From assembly GCA_036263655.1 (NCBI GenBank), contig DATAGP010000059.1, positions 1 through 64,000 of the forward strand: a DNA stretch of 64,000 nucleotides, given 5' to 3'. Position 1 is the first letter of the stretch. Every line of letters begins with the position of its first letter. A program made the position numbers and the translations under genes. Positions 1-8,303 of this stretch are shown piece after piece. Under the pieces are notes generated by a model. It was not told where the DNA came from, made no database searches, and was given only the letters and a program-made list of their open reading frames with translations. This DNA is from Schlegelella_A sp036263655. Lineage in GTDB: Bacteria > Pseudomonadota > Gammaproteobacteria > Burkholderiales > Burkholderiaceae_C.

Positions 1-1
1 T

Positions 2-391
2 CGCGCCGAGTTCGTCTGCGCCGACATGCGCACGGCCGCCTTCCCGAGCGTCGACGCGGTCGTGATCCTCGACGTGCTCCACTACATCAGCATCCCGGAG
101 CAGGACGCCGTCCTCGAGCGCGTTCGCCAGGCGCTCCCCGACGGCGGCCGGCTGATCCTGCGCGTCGGCGACGCCGCGGCGCGACGCGGCTTCGCCACCA
201 GCCAGTGGGTCGATCGCGTCGTCACCTTCGTCCGCGGCCACCGCGTGCGGCCGCAGTTCGGGCGGCCGCTGGGGGCCTGGACGTCGCGGCTCGCCGAGCT
301 CGGCTTTTCCGTCGTCAGCCGGCCGATGCACCAGGGGACGCCGTTCGCCAACATCCTCCTCGTCGGCGACGTCGCGGGGCCGCGCGGATGA
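2..391 (+). CDS. SAM-dependent methyltransferase, C-terminal part (5' end outside window)
   Basis: The reading frame is already open at base 2, so the N-terminal SAM-binding motif lies outside the window. What remains looks like the second half of a class I Rossmann-fold methyltransferase: a strand with an acidic turn (VVILDVLHYI), a helix, then the strand segment PDGGRLILRVGD typical of the post-motif region. The stop codon overlaps the next start by 4 bp (ATGA at 388-391), so it is probably translated together with the dehydratase and ketoreductase that follow. In aryl-polyene pigment clusters a methyltransferase modifies the aryl head group; that role here is inferred from the neighbours only. 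The substrate cannot be read from the fragment. Confidence 0.75.
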   Translation, partial: RAEFVCADMRTAAFPSVDAVVILDVLHYISIPEQDAVLERVRQALPDGGRLILRVGDAAARRGFATSQWVDRVVTFVRGHRVRPQFGRPLGAWTSRLAELGFSVVSRPMHQGTPFANILLVGDVAGPRG

Positions 392-873
392 CCGCCGCCG
401 ATCGGGCGCCGGCGACGCTCGACCGCGACGGCATCGCCGCGCGGATCCCGCATCGCGGCCCGATGTGCCTGCTCGGGCGCATGACGGCGTGGGACGCGAC
501 GAGCATCGAGTGCGTCGCGCTGAACCATCGCGACCGGCGCCACCCCTTGCGCACGCGCAGCGGCCTGCTGGCGAGCGCGGCCATCGAGTACGCCGCGCAG
601 GCGATGGCCCTGCACGGCGCGCTCGCTGCCGCAGCCGCGGGCGGCGAGGCCTCGCCGGGATTCCTGGCGAGCGCACGCGACGTGCGCCTCGCGGTGTGGC
701 GGCTCGACGATCTGCCGCCGGTCGAGCCGGACGTGCTGCTCGTCTCGGCGCGCCGGCAGGCGGCCGACGCGGAGCGCATCCTGTATTCGTTCTCCCTGGC
801 CCATGGCGGCCGGACCGTGGCCACGGGCCGCCTCGCCGTGGTCCTCAACACCGCGCCGGCGGGGGCCTCGTGA
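388..873 (+). CDS. FabZ/ApeP-like hotdog-fold 3-hydroxyacyl-ACP dehydratase
   Basis: A 161-residue single hotdog domain. Residues 21-26 read PHRGPM, the signature loop of FabZ-type dehydratases that holds the catalytic His, and the central helix carries IEYAAQAMALHG with the expected acidic residue. FabZ itself usually has PxxxPFLLVD-like text, so this is the variant found in aryl-polyene clusters (ApeP/ApeI type). It would dehydrate 3-hydroxyacyl-ACP intermediates during polyene extension in the cytoplasm. It overlaps the methyltransferase stop by 4 bp and the following ketoreductase start by 4 bp (GTGA), so the three genes form one tight unit. The family call is firm; the pathway is inferred. 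Confidence 0.8.
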   Translation: MTAADRAPATLDRDGIAARIPHRGPMCLLGRMTAWDATSIECVALNHRDRRHPLRTRSGLLASAAIEYAAQAMALHGALAAAAAGGEASPGFLASARDVRLAVWRLDDLPPVEPDVLLVSARRQAADAERILYSFSLAHGGRTVATGRLAVVLNTAPAGAS

Positions 874-1598
874 GCAGCCTGCGGCGGGCCCTGGTGACGG
901 GCGCCAGCGGCGGCATCGGCCGAGCCGTGGCCGAGCGGCTCGGCCGCGACGGCGCCCACGTCATCGCCCATGCGAACAGCCGGCTCGAGGCCGCGCAGGC
1001 GGTGGCCGCCGCGATCGTCGCTGCGGGCGGCAGCGCCGAGGCCGTCGCCTTCGACGTCACCGATCGCGGCGCGACCGCGGCGGCCTGCGAACGCCTGCTC
1101 GGCGCCGGGCCGGTGCAGATCGTCGTCAACAACGCCGGGGTCCACGACGACGCTGCCTTCCCGGCCTTGCGTCCGGCGCAATGGCAGCGAGTGATCGACG
1201 TCTCCGTCAACGGCTTCTTCAACGTCACGCAGCCGCTGGTGATGCCGATGATCCGCACCCGCTGGGGCCGCATCGTCAACCTGTCGTCGATCGCATCGCT
1301 GACCGGCAACCGCGGCCAGGTCAACTACGCCGCCGCCAAGGGCGCGCTCAACAGCGCGACCAAGTCGCTGGCGCTCGAGCTGGCCAGCCGCGGCATCACC
1401 GTGAACGCGGTGGCGCCCGGGATCATCGACGCCGGCATGGCCGAGGCGAGCTTCGACCGCGCCGCCATCGAGAAGATGGTGCCGATGAAGCGCGCCGGAA
1501 CGGCCGTCGAGGTCGCCGCGCTGGTCGCGTTCCTGGCCTCGGACGAAGCCGGCTACATCAGCGGCCAGATCGTCTCGATCAACGGCGCGATGATCTGA
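870..1598 (+). CDS. FabG-like 3-oxoacyl-ACP reductase (SDR)
   Basis: A 242-residue classical short-chain dehydrogenase. All landmarks are present: TGxxxGxG cofactor loop at residues 10-17, NNAG at 87-90, Ser140, and Tyr153-x3-Lys157. NADP-dependent reduction of 3-oxoacyl-ACP is the family reaction. The GTG start at 870 overlaps the dehydratase stop. In aryl-polyene clusters the order dehydratase, ketoreductase, ketosynthase (ApeP-ApeQ-ApeR) is usual; here the ketosynthase is absent at this point and the gene instead runs 20 bp into the tail of a convergent glycosyltransferase. The primary housekeeping fabG would normally sit beside fabD and acpP, so this is more likely a pathway-specific copy. 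Confidence 0.85.
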   Translation: MSSLRRALVTGASGGIGRAVAERLGRDGAHVIAHANSRLEAAQAVAAAIVAAGGSAEAVAFDVTDRGATAAACERLLGAGPVQIVVNNAGVHDDAAFPALRPAQWQRVIDVSVNGFFNVTQPLVMPMIRTRWGRIVNLSSIASLTGNRGQVNYAAAKGALNSATKSLALELASRGITVNAVAPGIIDAGMAEASFDRAAIEKMVPMKRAGTAVEVAALVAFLASDEAGYISGQIVSINGAMI

Positions 1599-2364
1599 AC
1601 GGCGGGCGCCCAGCCAGTCGGCGCGCTGCCAGCATGGGCAGGCGCCAGAAGAAGCCGGCGACGAGGCGCAGGTGCATCCAGGTCAGCAAGGCGTTGTCGC
1701 GGCCGTAGCGGAAGTGCGAGACGCCGCCTTCGTCGGCGCGCAGGTACTTCACCGGCGCCGCGATGTTGATCGGCGTGACGCCGCGCCAGGCGAGGCGGAC
1801 CACGGCCTCGGTGTCGAAGTCGAAGCGGCGCATCCACGCCTGGCCGCGCATGACCCCGACGAGCGGCCCGATCGGGTAGACGCGGAATCCGTACAGCGAG
1901 TCGTCGATGCCGGCACCGAGCGTCTCCAGGTTGGTCCAGGCGTTCGAGACGCGCCGCCCGCGCACGCGCAGCAGCGGCGCCGAGGCATCGAACACCGGCC
2001 GGCCGAGGATCATCGCGTCGGGGCGCTCGGCCGATGCGGCCATGAAGGTGGCGATCAGGTCGGCCGGGTGCTGGCCGTCGGAGTCCATCGTCAGCGCGTG
2101 CGTGAAGCCGTCCGCCTGCGCCGCTTCGAGCGCATGCAGGACGGCCGCGCCCTTGCCGCGGTTGCGCGGCAGGACGTCGACGCGCAGCCCGGCGTCGGCC
2201 GCCGCCATCGCGCGCAGGCCTTCCGCCGTGCCGTCGTCGCTGCCGTCGACGACCACCCACACCGGCGTCCACGCCGCCCGCGCCGCGCGGACCGTCTCGT
2301 AGACCTGGGGCCCGGTGTTGTAGCTGGGGATGACGACCAGGTGCGTCGACGACGCCACGGTCAT
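1579..2364 (-). CDS. Family 2 glycosyltransferase
   Basis: A 261-residue GT-A fold glycosyltransferase. The N-terminal strand VVIPSYN starts at residue 10, VVVDGSDDGT follows at about 37-46, and the metal-binding DSDGQH sits at 94-99, which together are the DPM-synthase-like GT2 pattern. No membrane segment is evident until a weakly hydrophobic patch near the C-terminus. The ATG overlaps the stop of the upstream acyltransferase (ATGA at 2361-2364). Glycosyltransferase plus acyltransferase is the pair that attaches aryl polyenes to a lipid or sugar carrier, which fits the location. Its stop lies within the last 20 bp of the convergent ketoreductase gene. Confidence 0.82.
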   Translation of the reverse strand: MTVASSTHLVVIPSYNTGPQVYETVRAARAAWTPVWVVVDGSDDGTAEGLRAMAAADAGLRVDVLPRNRGKGAAVLHALEAAQADGFTHALTMDSDGQHPADLIATFMAASAERPDAMILGRPVFDASAPLLRVRGRRVSNAWTNLETLGAGIDDSLYGFRVYPIGPLVGVMRGQAWMRRFDFDTEAVVRLAWRGVTPINIAAPVKYLRADEGGVSHFRYGRDNALLTWMHLRLVAGFFWRLPMLAARRLAGRPPFRSSRR

Positions 2365-3107
2365 CGGCCGAGCTCGCGCGCGAAGTAGCTTTCCAGGCGT
2401 TGCAGCGTCGCGCGATGGTCGCCGTCGGGTGCGAATCGCTCGCCGAGGCGGACCCGGATCGTCACCGGACCGGGCGGCGTCCGCAGCAGCGGCCAGCCCT
2501 TGCGCAGGTAGGGCGACTCCGCCTCGATCAGCACGGTCTGGATCGGCGCCTGCGCCAGGTGCGCGATCAGCGTGATGCCCGGCTTGAAGGCGTTGAGCGG
2601 CGGCGTCACGGTGCGCGTGCCCTCGGGGAAGAGGACCAGCTGGTTGCCTTCGCGCAGGGTCGCCACGGCGTCGCGGATCATGCCCCGGCCGGTGTCGTTG
2701 CCGATGTACTGCGCCAGGCGCGCGCCGGCACCGAGGAAGACGTTGCGCAGCAGCTCGGCCTTCATGATGCACACGCCGCGCGGCAGGCGGGCGACGACGA
2801 TCATGGCGTCGAGCATCGTCGGGTGGTTGCAGGCGACGATCAGGCCGCCGGGCTCGTCGCGCAGCGCATCGAGCGCCGTCGAGTCGATGCGCATCATGCC
2901 GAGCGCTTCGGCCGTCCGCCAGCACCAGCGATAGATGCGCGACACCGCGGCCCGCCCGATCTCGCCACCGCTGCGTCTCGTCGACAGCAGGGCGACGACG
3001 GGCGCGACCAGGTTCCAGGCCAGCGACGTCAGGCCGAGCTGGACGAGGATGATCGCGAAGAGGGAGCGGTGGCGCAGGCCGGGCAACCGGCCGCGCGCCG
3101 CCCTCAC
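2361..3107 (-). CDS. PlsC-like 1-acyl-glycerol-3-phosphate acyltransferase family protein
   Basis: A 248-residue lysophospholipid-acyltransferase-like enzyme. An N-terminal hydrophobic helix spans about residues 16-42. The HX4D catalytic box is NHPTMLD (His95, Asp100) and the substrate loop is PEGTR at 161-165, both intact. I chose the GTG at 3107 because it overlaps the stop of the upstream MipA gene (GTGA) and puts the membrane helix at the N-terminus; longer in-frame starts would overlap that gene heavily. In aryl-polyene operons such an acyltransferase is thought to load the polyene onto a glycerol or sugar lipid. It could also be a general lysophosphatidate acyltransferase, but the operon argues for the pathway role. 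Confidence 0.82.
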   Translation of the reverse strand: MRAARGRLPGLRHRSLFAIILVQLGLTSLAWNLVAPVVALLSTRRSGGEIGRAAVSRIYRWCWRTAEALGMMRIDSTALDALRDEPGGLIVACNHPTMLDAMIVVARLPRGVCIMKAELLRNVFLGAGARLAQYIGNDTGRGMIRDAVATLREGNQLVLFPEGTRTVTPPLNAFKPGITLIAHLAQAPIQTVLIEAESPYLRKGWPLLRTPPGPVTIRVRLGERFAPDGDHRATLQRLESYFARELGR

Positions 3108-4021
3108 TCGTCGCTCACCACGCGTTGATTCGAGACTGCGAAGATCCATGAGATGCCGAAGCCGGCGGTGAAGGAGCGCTCCTTGCGCACGAGCGGGCTG
3201 GCGGCGAACGCAGCCCCTTTCAGGTCGTCGTAGCGGACGAAGCCGCCGAGCCAGGCGTTGCCGAGCCGGCGCGAGAAGGCGGTGACCGCGCGCCAGCCGG
3301 CGTAGCCGCCCGATGCCGCGTACGCGGGTCGACCCGCCGTCGCGAACTCCGGGGAGACGCCGTAGAAGTGCTGGTGGTAGCGGCGGTCGGCGTACAGCGG
3401 CCCGCCGAGGATGCCCAGGTTCCAGCGACCGGCGAAGTTGCGGATGTCGAGGTTGATGTTGGGGGAGAAGGTGACGCCGATCGCGCGCGGCGATCGCTGC
3501 AGCGTGATGGCCTCGCGCACCGGCAGGCGCAGGTCGAGCTTGTAGCGGCGATCGGCCGACTGCCACAGCTCGACGTTCATGTTCGGGCCGATCTCGAAGG
3601 TGCCGGGCAGGTCGGGCATGCCGCGGCGGGCCTCGTTGTCCTCGCTGTCGCTCGGCACCGATGCCGAGAGGCTGACGTCGACCTCGATGCGGCGGCCGGC
3701 GAAGATGATGGCGCGCGCCCCGTCGCGGTCGGCGCGCAGGAAGCGGCCGCGGTAGGCGACGAACGGCAGCGGCAGGACGTGGGTGGAGAACTGGTCGGCG
3801 CCGCGGTAGTCGGGGAAATGCACGGCGGCGACGCCGAGTCCGAGCTCCCAGAGCGGCTCGCCCTGCGGCAGGGTGGCGGCGTCTCCCTTCTGCACGATGC
3901 TCCCCTCGACGTTCGGGCCGGGCAGCGGCACGCCCTGGGCCCGCAGCGCCGGAGCGGCGAGCGCACAGCCGAGCAGAAAGGCCGGCGCGAGGAGCCGCCG
4001 CGCCATGCCGGGCACCCTCAC
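3104..4021 (-). CDS. MipA/OmpV family outer membrane protein
   Basis: A 305-residue protein with a Sec signal peptide at about residues 1-29, ending ALRAQG. The mature part has the MipA/OmpV order: LWELGLGVAAVHFPDYRG near the N-terminus, alternating beta strands through the middle, and a C-terminal strand near GFGISWIF, consistent with a small outer-membrane barrel. MipA in E. coli scaffolds murein enzymes and OmpV-type proteins act in adhesion or small-molecule passage; which applies here cannot be told. The gene sits in a five-gene, same-strand run with the flavoprotein upstream (4-bp overlap) and the acyltransferase downstream (4-bp overlap). An alternative start is the Met six codons later. 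Confidence 0.82.
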   Translation of the reverse strand: MRVPGMARRLLAPAFLLGCALAAPALRAQGVPLPGPNVEGSIVQKGDAATLPQGEPLWELGLGVAAVHFPDYRGADQFSTHVLPLPFVAYRGRFLRADRDGARAIIFAGRRIEVDVSLSASVPSDSEDNEARRGMPDLPGTFEIGPNMNVELWQSADRRYKLDLRLPVREAITLQRSPRAIGVTFSPNINLDIRNFAGRWNLGILGGPLYADRRYHQHFYGVSPEFATAGRPAYAASGGYAGWRAVTAFSRRLGNAWLGGFVRYDDLKGAAFAASPLVRKERSFTAGFGISWIFAVSNQRVVSDE

Positions 4022-5358
4022 GACGCGGCCGCCTCGACGTCGCGGATGTTGATCCTGCGTCGCTTCCAGGCTTTCACCGTCCGGCCCAGGTGGCCGAGGG
4101 AGACCAGGTAGTAGAGCGCCTTCAGCATGCGGATGGAGCCCCAGATCGGGGTCTTGCCGTAGATATCACCGGCCAGCAGCGACAGCAGCGCCTCCTTGAC
4201 CCGGAACGGGTTCTGCGGGGCCATGAAGAACTCGCGCATGGTCGGGTTGGTGACGCGGAAGATGAACCACGAGAACTCGCGCGGACCGAACTCGACGCTG
4301 CGGTCGAAGGCGCGGCGCAGCGCCGCCGCCTCGCGGCGCCCGTCGAGCACCGCCTCGACGACGTCGGCCCCCTGGAAGGCGCTCTGCATCGCCAGGAACA
4401 CGCCCGACGAGAACACCGGATCGACGAACGCGTAGGCATCGCCGAGGAGCAGGAAGCGATCGCCGCTGCTGCAGGTGCTCGAGTAGGAATAGTTGCCGGT
4501 GGCGTAGACCTTGTCGTCGACGAGGGTCGCGCCCTCGAGACGGCGCGCCAGCTCGGGACACAGCGCGATCGTGTCGCGGAAGAAGTCCGGGAGCGGCTTG
4601 CTGCGCGACTTCAGGTAGTAGGGCCAGCAGACGGCGCCTATGCTGGTCGTGCCGTCGGGCAGCGGGATGAACCAGAACCAGCCGTGCTGGAACCACAGGA
4701 TGGTGATGTTGCCCTCGAGCTTGCCCGGCAGCCGCTCGGCGCCCCTGAAGTGGCCGTACAAGGCCGAGCTGTTGTGGCGCGGGCTCTTCCGCTTGCAGCC
4801 GAGCTGGTTGGCGAGCAGGGTGTCGCGGCCCGACGCGTCGATCAGGAAGCGCGCGCGGCAGGCTCGCCGCTCGCCGTGCTCCGGCTCGATCTCGGCGGTG
4901 GCGCCCTCGGCATCGAAGGTCACGGCACGCACCCGGTGCCCCTCGCGGGTGCGCGCGCCCCTGGCCGCAGCGTGGCGGAAGAGCAGCTCGTCGAGCTCGG
5001 AGCGGCGCACCTGCCAGGCATAGGGCATCGACTTGTCCCAGGCGTCGGCGAACTCGACGAACTGGCGATGCTCGTGATCCGGCGAGACGAACTCGACGCC
5101 CCACTTCGGCATGCCGATGGCCTCGACGCGGTCGCGCACGCCCAGCTTGTCGAACAAGGCGCCGTTCGCCGGCAGCAGCGACTCGCCGATGTGGAAGCGC
5201 GGGTGGTGCGCCTTCTCGACGAGCAGCACGTCGCGGCCGCGTTCGGCGAGGAGGGCTGCGATGGTCGACCCGGCGGGACCGCCGCCGACGACGAGGACGT
5301 CGCAGTCGAAGGCCTTGGCTGCGCAAGCCGGGACGGGAGAAGTCGGTGATGACGGCAC
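4018..5358 (-). CDS. FAD-dependent halogenase-like oxidoreductase
   Basis: A flavoprotein of 446 residues from the GTG at 5358. The Rossmann loop VVGGGPAGS lies at about residues 23-31 and the C-terminal FAD motif LLLGDAYAFVDPVFSSG at about 330. Two features recall flavin-dependent halogenases: GESLLP at 58-63 and WFWFIP at 227-232, which fits the WxWxIP signature. Related enzymes without halogenase activity exist (geranylgeranyl-reductase-like and tryptophan-halogenase-like dehydrogenases), so activity is not proven. In xanthomonadin and aryl-polyene clusters such a gene may brominate or chlorinate the aryl ring. The start is uncertain: the frame stays open upstream to 5595, but that would run into livF. 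It overlaps the MipA gene by 4 bp. Confidence 0.75.
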   Translation of the reverse strand: MPSSPTSPVPACAAKAFDCDVLVVGGGPAGSTIAALLAERGRDVLLVEKAHHPRFHIGESLLPANGALFDKLGVRDRVEAIGMPKWGVEFVSPDHEHRQFVEFADAWDKSMPYAWQVRRSELDELLFRHAAARGARTREGHRVRAVTFDAEGATAEIEPEHGERRACRARFLIDASGRDTLLANQLGCKRKSPRHNSSALYGHFRGAERLPGKLEGNITILWFQHGWFWFIPLPDGTTSIGAVCWPYYLKSRSKPLPDFFRDTIALCPELARRLEGATLVDDKVYATGNYSYSSTCSSGDRFLLLGDAYAFVDPVFSSGVFLAMQSAFQGADVVEAVLDGRREAAALRRAFDRSVEFGPREFSWFIFRVTNPTMREFFMAPQNPFRVKEALLSLLAGDIYGKTPIWGSIRMLKALYYLVSLGHLGRTVKAWKRRRINIRDVEAAAS

Positions 5359-5539
5359 GAGCCGGCTCTCGGGGATCGCTGCGGAGGCATGGCGCCGGCT
5401 GCCTTCTCGAGCCACCGGACGCGATACCGATCGAAGCCGCGATTCTATCGTCGCCCCCGCCTCGCGAGGCCCTGCGGAGCGGGCACGGCGCACGGTGTGG
5501 GCACCTGGGCGCCGGGCGAGCCGGGCGGCTCGGCCGCGC

Positions 5540-6262
5540 TCACTCGCCCAGGTAGGCCGCTCGCACCTTCGGGTCGGCGAGGAGCGCCTTGGCATCGCCG
5601 CTCATGGTCACCTCGCCGCTGTCCATCACGTAGCCGCGCGAGGCGAGCTGCAGCGCCCGGCTCGCGTTCTGCTCGACGAGCAGGATCGTCGTGCCCTGCC
5701 GATGGATGTCGTCGACCACCTCGAAGATCTTGTCGACCATCATCGGCGAGAGGCCCATCGACGGCTCGTCGAGGAGGAGCACCTTGGGCCGTGCCATGAG
5801 GCCGCGTCCCATCGCCAGCATCTGCTGCTCGCCGCCGCTCATGGTGCCGGCGAGCTGGTTGCGGCGCTCCTTCAGGCGCGGGAAGATGGCGAAGATGCGC
5901 TCCATGTCCGCCGCGATCTCGTCCGTGTCGCGACGGACGAAGGCCCCCATCTGCAGGTTCTCGATGATGCTCATGCGGGCGAAGGTGCCGCGCCCTTCCG
6001 GCACCATCACCAGCCCCTGCTCGACGAGGTCCCACGGGCCCTGGCCGCGGATGTCGCGGCCCATGAACTCGATGACGCCCGCGGCCGCCGGCTGGGTGCC
6101 GGTGATGGCCTTCAGCGTCGTCGTCTTGCCGGCGCCGTTGGCGCCGATCAGGCTGACCAGCTCGCCCTGGCTCACCTCGAACGACACGCCCTTCACGGCC
6201 TGGATGCCGCCGTAGGCGACCTTCAGGTCGCGCACCGCGAGCAGGACCTGCGCGTTGCTCAC
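5540..6262 (-). CDS. livF: Branched-chain amino acid ABC transporter ATP-binding protein LivF
   Basis: A 240-residue ABC ATPase. It carries Walker A GANGAGKTT, the LivF-type signature MSGGEQQMLAMGRGLM, and Walker B with KVLLLDEPSMGLSP. LivF forms the nucleotide-binding pair with LivG and drives import through LivH and LivM. I place the start at the GTG at 6262 because it overlaps the livG stop (GTGA) and leaves the normal LivF N-terminus. It is the last gene of livHMGF; no gene for a periplasmic binding protein is adjacent. The substrate may be a branched-chain amino acid, urea or another amide. Confidence 0.92.
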   Translation of the reverse strand: MSNAQVLLAVRDLKVAYGGIQAVKGVSFEVSQGELVSLIGANGAGKTTTLKAITGTQPAAAGVIEFMGRDIRGQGPWDLVEQGLVMVPEGRGTFARMSIIENLQMGAFVRRDTDEIAADMERIFAIFPRLKERRNQLAGTMSGGEQQMLAMGRGLMARPKVLLLDEPSMGLSPMMVDKIFEVVDDIHRQGTTILLVEQNASRALQLASRGYVMDSGEVTMSGDAKALLADPKVRAAYLGE

Positions 6263-7101
6263 GCGGCGTGGTGGGCGCCGAGGTACGCCTCGATCACCTT
6301 CTCGTTCTTCTGCACCTCGGCCGGCGTGCCCTCGGCGATCTGCTTGCCGTAGTCGAGCACCGTCACCCGGTCGCACAGGCCCATCACGAGCTTGACGTCG
6401 TGCTCGATGAGCAGGATGGTCCGGCCGTCGTTGCGGATGCGGTCGATCAGCTCGCGCAAGGTCACCTTCTCGGTCGCGTTCATGCCGGCGGCCGGCTCGT
6501 CGAGCGCGATCAGCTTCGGATCGGTGGCGAGCGCCCGCGCCACCTCGAGCCGGCGCTGGTCGCCGTAGCTCAGGGTGCGCGCCTTGTACTCGGCGAAGCC
6601 GCCGATGCCGACGTAGTCGAGCAGCTCCTGCGCACGGGCGGCGATCGCGGCCTCCTCGGCCTTGAACGCCGCCGTGCGGAAGATCGCGCCGACCAGGCCT
6701 GAATGGGTGCGCACGTGGCGCCCGACCATGACGTTCTCGAGCGCCGTCATGTCGGAGAACAAGCGGATGTTCTGGAACGTGCGCGCGATGCCCGACTTCG
6801 CGACCTCGTGCACGGCGCTCGGCTTGTACGGCTTGCCGTCGAGCTCGAAGCTGCCCGAGTCGGGCGCGTAGAGGCCCGTGAGCACGTTGAAGAAGGTGGT
6901 CTTGCCGGCGCCGTTGGGCCCGATCAGGCCGTAGACCTCGCCCGTCCGGATGGTGATTCCGACGTCCGACAGCGCCTGCAGGCCGCCGAAGCGCTTGGAG
7001 ACGTTGGCGACGCGCAGCGCCGGCGGCGCCTGGCCGGCGGCCGGCGCGGACACGGCCGGCGCGCGCGCCGCGAGCGCGGCGTCCGGAGCAGGCTCAGGCA
7101 T
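6259..7101 (-). CDS. livG: Branched-chain amino acid ABC transporter ATP-binding protein LivG
   Basis: A 280-residue ABC ATPase with the LivG-type order: about 25 low-complexity Ala/Pro residues, then LRVANVSKRFGGLQAL, Walker A GPNGAGKTT, the LivG-specific long insert around GIARTFQNIRLF, signature LSYGDQRRLEVARAL and Walker B LIALDEPAAGMN. The proline- and alanine-rich leader is longer than in E. coli LivG; a downstream start would remove it. The start overlaps the livM stop by 8 bp and the stop overlaps the livF start by 4 bp. It pairs with LivF at the inner membrane. Confidence 0.92.
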   Translation of the reverse strand: MPEPAPDAALAARAPAVSAPAAGQAPPALRVANVSKRFGGLQALSDVGITIRTGEVYGLIGPNGAGKTTFFNVLTGLYAPDSGSFELDGKPYKPSAVHEVAKSGIARTFQNIRLFSDMTALENVMVGRHVRTHSGLVGAIFRTAAFKAEEAAIAARAQELLDYVGIGGFAEYKARTLSYGDQRRLEVARALATDPKLIALDEPAAGMNATEKVTLRELIDRIRNDGRTILLIEHDVKLVMGLCDRVTVLDYGKQIAEGTPAEVQKNEKVIEAYLGAHHAA

Positions 7102-8278
7102 GCCGCGAACCGGTGCCGTGGACGACGTTGGTCACCGCGCTGCTGGCCGGGGTGACGCGCTGCGGAACGGCCGGGTCGCCGCGTTCGTCGGGAGGGGGAG
7201 GCGCGACCTTGCCGTGCTCCGGCGGCGGCCACAGCCCGCGCGGCCGGGCGAGCATGACGCCGATCATGGCCAGGGCGATCAGCAGCTGGCGCAGGATGGA
7301 CGCGTCCAGACGCCCGTCCGACCATTGCTGCAGCGGGCCGGCGACGTAGCGCAACACCTCGGGCAAGGCCGCCAGCAGCAGCGCGCCGACGATGACCCCG
7401 GGGATGTGGCCGATGCCGCCGAGCACCACCATGGCCACGATCATGATCGACTCCTGCAGGCTGAACGACTCCGGCGAGATGAAGCCCTGGAAGCTCGCGA
7501 ACATCACGCCCGAGACGCCGCCGAGCGTGGCGCCCATCCCGAACGCGAGCAGCTTCAGGTTGCGGGTGTTGATGCCCATGGCCTTGGCCGCGACCTCGTC
7601 CTCGCGGATCGCCATCCAGGCGCGGCCGATGCGGCTGCGCTCCAGGCGATAGCAGATGACCACGGCGATGACCACCAGGATCACCAGCAGGAAGTAGTAG
7701 TTCGTCACCTTCGGCATCTCGAGCCCGAACAGGTTGTGCGTCCGGCCGAGGCTGAAGCCGAACATCGAGATCTCGTCGATCGAGGCGATTCCCTTCGGCC
7801 CGTTCGTGATGTTGACCGGGGCGTCAAGGTTGTTCAGGAAGATGCGGACGATCTCGCCGAACCCGAGCGTGACAATCGCCAGGTAGTCGCCGCGCAGCTT
7901 CAGCGTCGGTGCCCCGAGCAGCACGCCGGCGACGCCGGCGGCCAGGGCGCCGAGCGGGATGACGATCCACCAGGGCGTGTGCAGTCCGTTCGGAAACCCT
8001 GCGGCGAACGATGCGAACTCGCCGGTCAGCTGCGGCGACGCGAGCAGTCCCAGCAGATAGGCGCCGACGGCGTAGAACGCCACGTAGCCGAGATCGAGCA
8101 GCCCCGCGTAGCCGACGACGATGTTGAGCCCGAGCGCGAGCAGGACGTAGAGCAGCGCGATGTCGATGATGCGGACCCAGGCGTTGCCGGCCTGCTGCAC
8201 GACGAACGGCAGGATGATCAGCAGCACGGCCGCGCCGAGGAAGACGAGCAGCTTGTTGCGGCGGGCGTAGTCGCTCAT
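7094..8278 (-). CDS. livM: Branched-chain amino acid ABC transporter permease LivM
   Basis: A multi-pass permease of 394 residues from the Met in MSDYARRNK. About eight to nine hydrophobic segments are visible and the central GLNIVVGYAGLLDLGYVAFYAVGAY region is diagnostic of LivM. A conserved cytoplasmic EAA-like loop follows near RAWMAIREDEVAAKAMG. The C-terminus extends about 40 residues past PRGLW with a proline-rich tail that most LivM proteins lack. An upstream Met at 8323 is in frame but would overlap livH by 20 bp. LivM and LivH make the translocation pore. Confidence 0.92.
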   Translation of the reverse strand: MSDYARRNKLLVFLGAAVLLIILPFVVQQAGNAWVRIIDIALLYVLLALGLNIVVGYAGLLDLGYVAFYAVGAYLLGLLASPQLTGEFASFAAGFPNGLHTPWWIVIPLGALAAGVAGVLLGAPTLKLRGDYLAIVTLGFGEIVRIFLNNLDAPVNITNGPKGIASIDEISMFGFSLGRTHNLFGLEMPKVTNYYFLLVILVVIAVVICYRLERSRIGRAWMAIREDEVAAKAMGINTRNLKLLAFGMGATLGGVSGVMFASFQGFISPESFSLQESIMIVAMVVLGGIGHIPGVIVGALLLAALPEVLRYVAGPLQQWSDGRLDASILRQLLIALAMIGVMLARPRGLWPPPEHGKVAPPPPDERGDPAVPQRVTPASSAVTNVVHGTGSRHA

Positions 8279-8303
8279 GGAAGCAGCAGGGCGATATGCC
8301 GCG

